DNA of 64,000 nt from Cannabis sativa. Taxonomy: Eukaryota > Streptophyta > Magnoliopsida > Rosales > Cannabaceae. The position numbers and the translations under genes are program-made. Position 1 is the first letter of the stretch. The number at the start of each line of letters is the position of its first letter. Shown here one piece after another: positions 60,543 through 64,000 of this stretch. Below the pieces are notes generated by a model, which was given only the letters and a program-made list of their open reading frames with translations, ran no database searches and was not told the DNA's origin. Where the stretch lies: positions 41,463,257-41,527,256 of the forward strand of contig NC_083607.1 in NCBI RefSeq assembly GCF_029168945.1, in the 5' to 3' direction.

Positions 60543-61403
60543 TTAAAGTTTATAAATGGAAATACCTTGTTTCTTTGCAAGAAGTTTAGGACACTGGGGT
60601 TTCCAATGACCTTTCTCATTGCAGTAGAAACACTTTCCTTTAAGTGCAGCATCACCAGAAGGAGCAGCCTTTTTCATGGCTTTTGTTCGCTTCTTGGTGT
60701 TCTTCCACTTCTTCTTCGATTTGGGCTTTGAAGCAGAGGCAACATTAGCTTCAGGTTTTATCGTCCCATTACCATTACCAGGATTATGAGGTTTACTCCC
60801 TTTCTTCTTGGGTCCTCCAATCAAATTTTCATAAGTTTGAAGGTCATTGACTAATTCATGAAAGTCAATTTCCTTCTTATTCATGACATAATTTGATGTG
60901 TATGGTAGAAATGCTGGAGTCAGGCTATTAAAGATAAGACTAACTTGAGTAGCACTGTCCATTTCAGCACCATGATCCTGGGCTTCTTGGAAATAACTGG
61001 ACATGAGGAGAACATGATCACGCACGTTTTGATGAGGTTCCATCGGTGCGTTAATGTACTTCTTAGTCGCGTCAAAGCGTGACTGAAGTGATGCCTTACC
61101 GAATAGCTCATTCAACTTCGTCATAACTTCAGCAGCCTTCTCGGTTTTAAAAAACCGAGTTTTGAGGGTGTCAACCATGCTAGAAAGCATAAAGTATAGA
61201 GCTTTGTCATTTGCCTTCTGCCAACGCTCATACTTTTCTTTCACAGCTTTGGATGCATTATCCCTGTGCACTTCGTGTGACGGCTCAGTTAAAACAAACA
61301 AGGCACTTTCTCCTATGAGAGCAATATTAATGTTCTCATTCCATTTATTAAAGTTAGATCCATTCAGCTTATTTTCAGTCAACAGTGATAACATGGGATT
61401 CAT
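60543..61403 (-). CDS. Ty1/copia Gag protein, 286 aa, open
   Basis: ATG at 61403, stop at 60543, no interruptions. Residues about 10-190 match the copia Gag capsid domain (UBN2/Retrotran_gag-like): LNGSNFNKWNENI, the KALYFMLSSMVDTLKTRFF segment, LFGKASLQSRFDATKKYINA, and LVNDLQTYENLIG. A Lys-rich linker precedes a CCHC zinc knuckle at Cys258, Cys261, His266, Cys271 (CFYCNEKGHWKPQC), which binds RNA. Gag forms the cytoplasmic particle in which the element RNA is reverse transcribed. An open gag beside a ruined pol suggests selection on Gag or recent decay of pol, and fits the gag-only TR-GAG type. Pol would have to be supplied by another element. Confidence 0.9.
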   Translation of the reverse strand: MNPMLSLLTENKLNGSNFNKWNENINIALIGESALFVLTEPSHEVHRDNASKAVKEKYERWQKANDKALYFMLSSMVDTLKTRFFKTEKAAEVMTKLNELFGKASLQSRFDATKKYINAPMEPHQNVRDHVLLMSSYFQEAQDHGAEMDSATQVSLIFNSLTPAFLPYTSNYVMNKKEIDFHELVNDLQTYENLIGGPKKKGSKPHNPGNGNGTIKPEANVASASKPKSKKKWKNTKKRTKAMKKAAPSGDAALKGKCFYCNEKGHWKPQCPKLLAKKQGISIYKL

Positions 61404-64000
61404 TTTGACAAAACAGGATACTACAAAATAATAGAAATCAACAAATAGAAATTAATAAGGGTTTAACACAAAATCAATTCAGAAATTATAAGCACATAGC
61501 AAGTAGGAATGATATTAGAAAATACTTAAAAATTCAATCCTAAATAATTTCCAAGGTTTTCAACAAACTGATAACAGTGTCCCGTTTAGGCGAGAGTCAA
61601 AGCTACCATCCATTGAATAGAGTCGTCAGCTCATCTAAAATGTTAAACATTCTAGCAACCTTTTATTCGATCAAGATTGGAATCCAGCGTTGTCCCGTTT
61701 AGGCGAGAGTCAAGGCTATTCTATCTTATGAGCTTCTACCATTGTTTCGCAATTTGCAAGTCAAATATGGTCGCCACCATTAGGGTGATCTATACCATAT
61801 AAAACACTTACAAACCACTTATCATGCGAGATTAAACGGTGCGAAATTGCTAATGAACGTTCCTCCATTAGGTAAGATTACTCACTAAAACAAACGCGGT
61901 GTAAAACCCACAATGGAGATCGAATATCTTAATAATAATAAAGCTCATTGTTTAAAATGTATTTTCTTTATTATTCTAATAAATAGATCTCATTAAATTC
62001 TAAATTAAGAATTAAAATTCAAAAGTAAGAATTTAATATAATATTTATAAAATTATACTTAGATGGTGATTGAAATAAATTATTTCCATCTTAGTAATAA
62101 TCTTAAATATAAATATTAAGGAAATTAATTTAAGTTGAATTAAATAAATAATTAGCAACTTAAAAATTTCATTTGAGAATATATTTATTGGGTTCGAAAA
62201 TTTAAAGTATATAAAAAATATACAATTTTCGAAAATAATAAAAATAGAAAAGAAATACTTCAAGCAAAAATATCACCTATCTAGATATTCTTTTGACTAG
62301 TTAATTCAATTTGTAATAATATATATATATATATTTTAAATTCATTTATTTAAATTAATCAATTAAATGAAAAAAATCATTGATTGTAGTTGGCCCAAGT
62401 ATTAATTAAAATAAATAATTAATTTACAACTCAATCTATTTTTCAAAATAAAAAATTCGAAAATATTGCATAAATAAAATGCAAATTTCGAAATTGATTA
62501 ATAAAATAAAGGAAAATATATATTTTGAAAATTATTTAAATTTAAGTTGAAAAATTAAATTTCAACCTAAAAATAATTTTCTATTTAATTAAGTGTCATG
62601 AAAAATCAATAAATATTTAAGTATCATGATGAAAATCAACTTAGATATTTAGATTCTTCAAGTTAATTAAATGTATTAAATTCAAGAAATAATAATTAAG
62701 TGTAGAGAAGGCTTAATTATTAATTTCTATTTAATACTAGGAAAAATATACTTAATAAAATTGTACCAAAATAAATTATTTAAATAATTAATTTCACAAA
62801 GTATAATATTCCTATTTAAATATTAGAAATAACAAGTAGTCTAGAAATTACTATCTAGAAAATATCTTATTTGACTAAGTATCTTTTCAAAAATTTGAAA
62901 AATATCTAATTTAAGTTAGATAGAAAAAATCTAAAACTTAAATAATTTCAAATTTAGATTTAATTAAATATCAAAAATTAAGTTATAACCACTTAATTTG
63001 AAGATATCTTTTAAAGTTAATATTTGAAAAGATATTAACCAAAAAATATCTAAAATATTCTATTTTAAGTTAATATTTGAAAAGATATTAACTTAAAAAA
63101 TATCTTAAAGAATCTTTAATAACTAATGCCTAGGATTCCTCAACTTGATTTAAAATTTAAATCAAATATTCAAATTTAAGTTAGATAAGAAAAATGAGTT
63201 GATACAACTAATTTATAACTTAAATAGGAATATTTAATTAAATAAGTTCCAGAAAGAATCTTAGTTAGTTAAAATAAAATTCTATATTTAATTAAATACA
63301 AGAAAATACAAATAGTTTGTCTAGAAATAATATTCAAACTAAAAGTGTTTTTCTTAAAATTAACTTTAAAATATTAAAATGAAAATAAATTTTCATATAT
63401 TTTAAAAGTTAATTATGTTGCTAATTCAATTTTATTAGGTCAAACAAATATAATTAACCTAGTACAGTTATTCAAATCAGGCAAATGGGCCTTCACAATT
63501 GGGGTAGTTCATGTGAGGGGGTGCTGGGTTCAGTATGTCGTACCCACTTCTATGGCTCCCAACTCTCACACAAGGCCCAAAAGAGAGGAATTTAACCTTA
63601 AAATAAATAACTGTTATTAATTGAATAGGTCCAATAACTAGATGGACCTAAATAAAATCTATCATGGTGTGACATTTTATTTAGCAACAACCTATATGCA
63701 TCTATATAAACAAAATAAACATATAGGCTCACACAGGCACACTTTGGATGGATCCTATCATGTTGCTAGGTCATACATAGATGAAAGAAGATTGTAAAAT
63801 TTACCTGTTACAAATTATTAACTTGACCAAGGGAGCCATCAGATCATTAGATCTGGCAAAAAGTAACCATGGCTATTTGCAATCAAGTAATAATAGGTTT
63901 TAAAAACTTACATACAAGCTAAAACCACATACTCCTGCAACAAGGTCAGCTGGATAGTTGGAAGTAGGATTTATTTAATTTTAAATAAATAATTTCGAAA
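61404..64000 (-). other. Leader of copy E
   Basis: Spaced repeat motifs TTGACTCTCGCCTAAACGGG (minus strand) at about 61578-61602 and 61689-61715, 175 and 290 bp before the gag ATG. Then AT-rich sequence with a 53-bp duplication (63011-63092) and the structured block (63487-63578). The minus-strand ORF 62045-62263 is low-complexity AT sequence, not a gene. Confidence 0.75.

Larger units (their letters stand above)
56803..64000 (-). mobile_element. Copy E: copia-derived element with intact gag, truncated by window end
   Basis: Minus strand. 3' LTR 56803-58715, polypurine tract, fossil pol, an open gag (60543-61403), the spaced GACTCTCGCC-type repeats, AT-rich leader and structured block. Related to copies A-C but clearly more diverged. 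It sits just after the last exon of the Tat-2 extra ORF; the left target site would be CAACT (56798-56802). The 5' LTR should start roughly 0.9 kb beyond position 64000. Confidence 0.88.

Noticed and set aside
62045..62263. 72-codon minus-strand frame
   Set aside because: Composed almost only of Ile, Phe, Lys and Asn from AT-rich leader sequence.

Overview
The window is nuclear DNA from a flowering plant, most likely a dicot: it is AT-rich, has spliced GT-AG introns, and is dominated by plant LTR retrotransposons. The species cannot be fixed from the sequence. One clearly functional-looking cellular gene is present, a three-exon ZIP-family zinc/iron transporter (18007-20614, + strand). It has an exact zinc-deficiency response element (17784-17793) and a one-mismatch second copy in its upstream region. 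Nearly everything else is transposon, much of it nested.

Layout. (1) 1-4223 and 13584-about 15720, minus strand: a decayed Ty3/gypsy element of the Tat lineage (two RNase H domains), here Tat-1. It is split in its gag region by a Ty1/copia-derived element, copy A (4229-13578), with a perfect 5-bp target duplication CTATC. (2) 15727-16500: endonuclease fragment of a LINE. (3) 16501-21048: ZIP gene with its flanks. (4) 21054-52844: copy B of the same copia-derived family, bounded by the target duplication GTCAG. It has been expanded to 31.8 kb by two later insertions: copy C (28299-36535, opposite strand, 5' end lost) and a Ty3/gypsy chromovirus-like element D (36531-50143). D has the structure partial internal - LTR - complete internal - LTR, and its two LTRs look identical. 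(5) 53155-56802: the 3' LTR of a second Tat element (Tat-2, minus strand) with an antisense extra ORF that has its own TATA box and introns. (6) 56803-64000: copy E of the copia-derived family, minus strand, running off the window and keeping an intact gag gene.

The copia-derived family. Copies A, B and C share the same wrecked pol (recognisable GAG-pre-integrase, integrase and RNase H relics full of stops) and have no gag, yet A and B have paired LTRs and target duplications. They therefore look like non-autonomous elements moved in trans. Copy E is related, has the same wrecked pol but an open 286-aa Gag with a zinc knuckle, resembling the gag-only (TR-GAG) type. All four have a very long, very AT-rich leader interrupted by two conserved GC-richer islands.

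Most interesting observations: (a) a roughly 45-base block with a small conserved hairpin occurs both in the copia-family leader (all four copies) and in the 5' transcribed part of the unrelated gypsy LTR D; (b) spaced repeats of a GACTCTCGCCTACCGGGAC motif lie just before gag; (c) copies B and C form a 5-kb-armed inverted repeat that could be transcribed into a hairpin RNA; (d) the two D internal regions differ in tight clusters of changes that break the frame at different places, which may be assembly error. No RNA genes, CRISPR arrays or prokaryotic features were seen.
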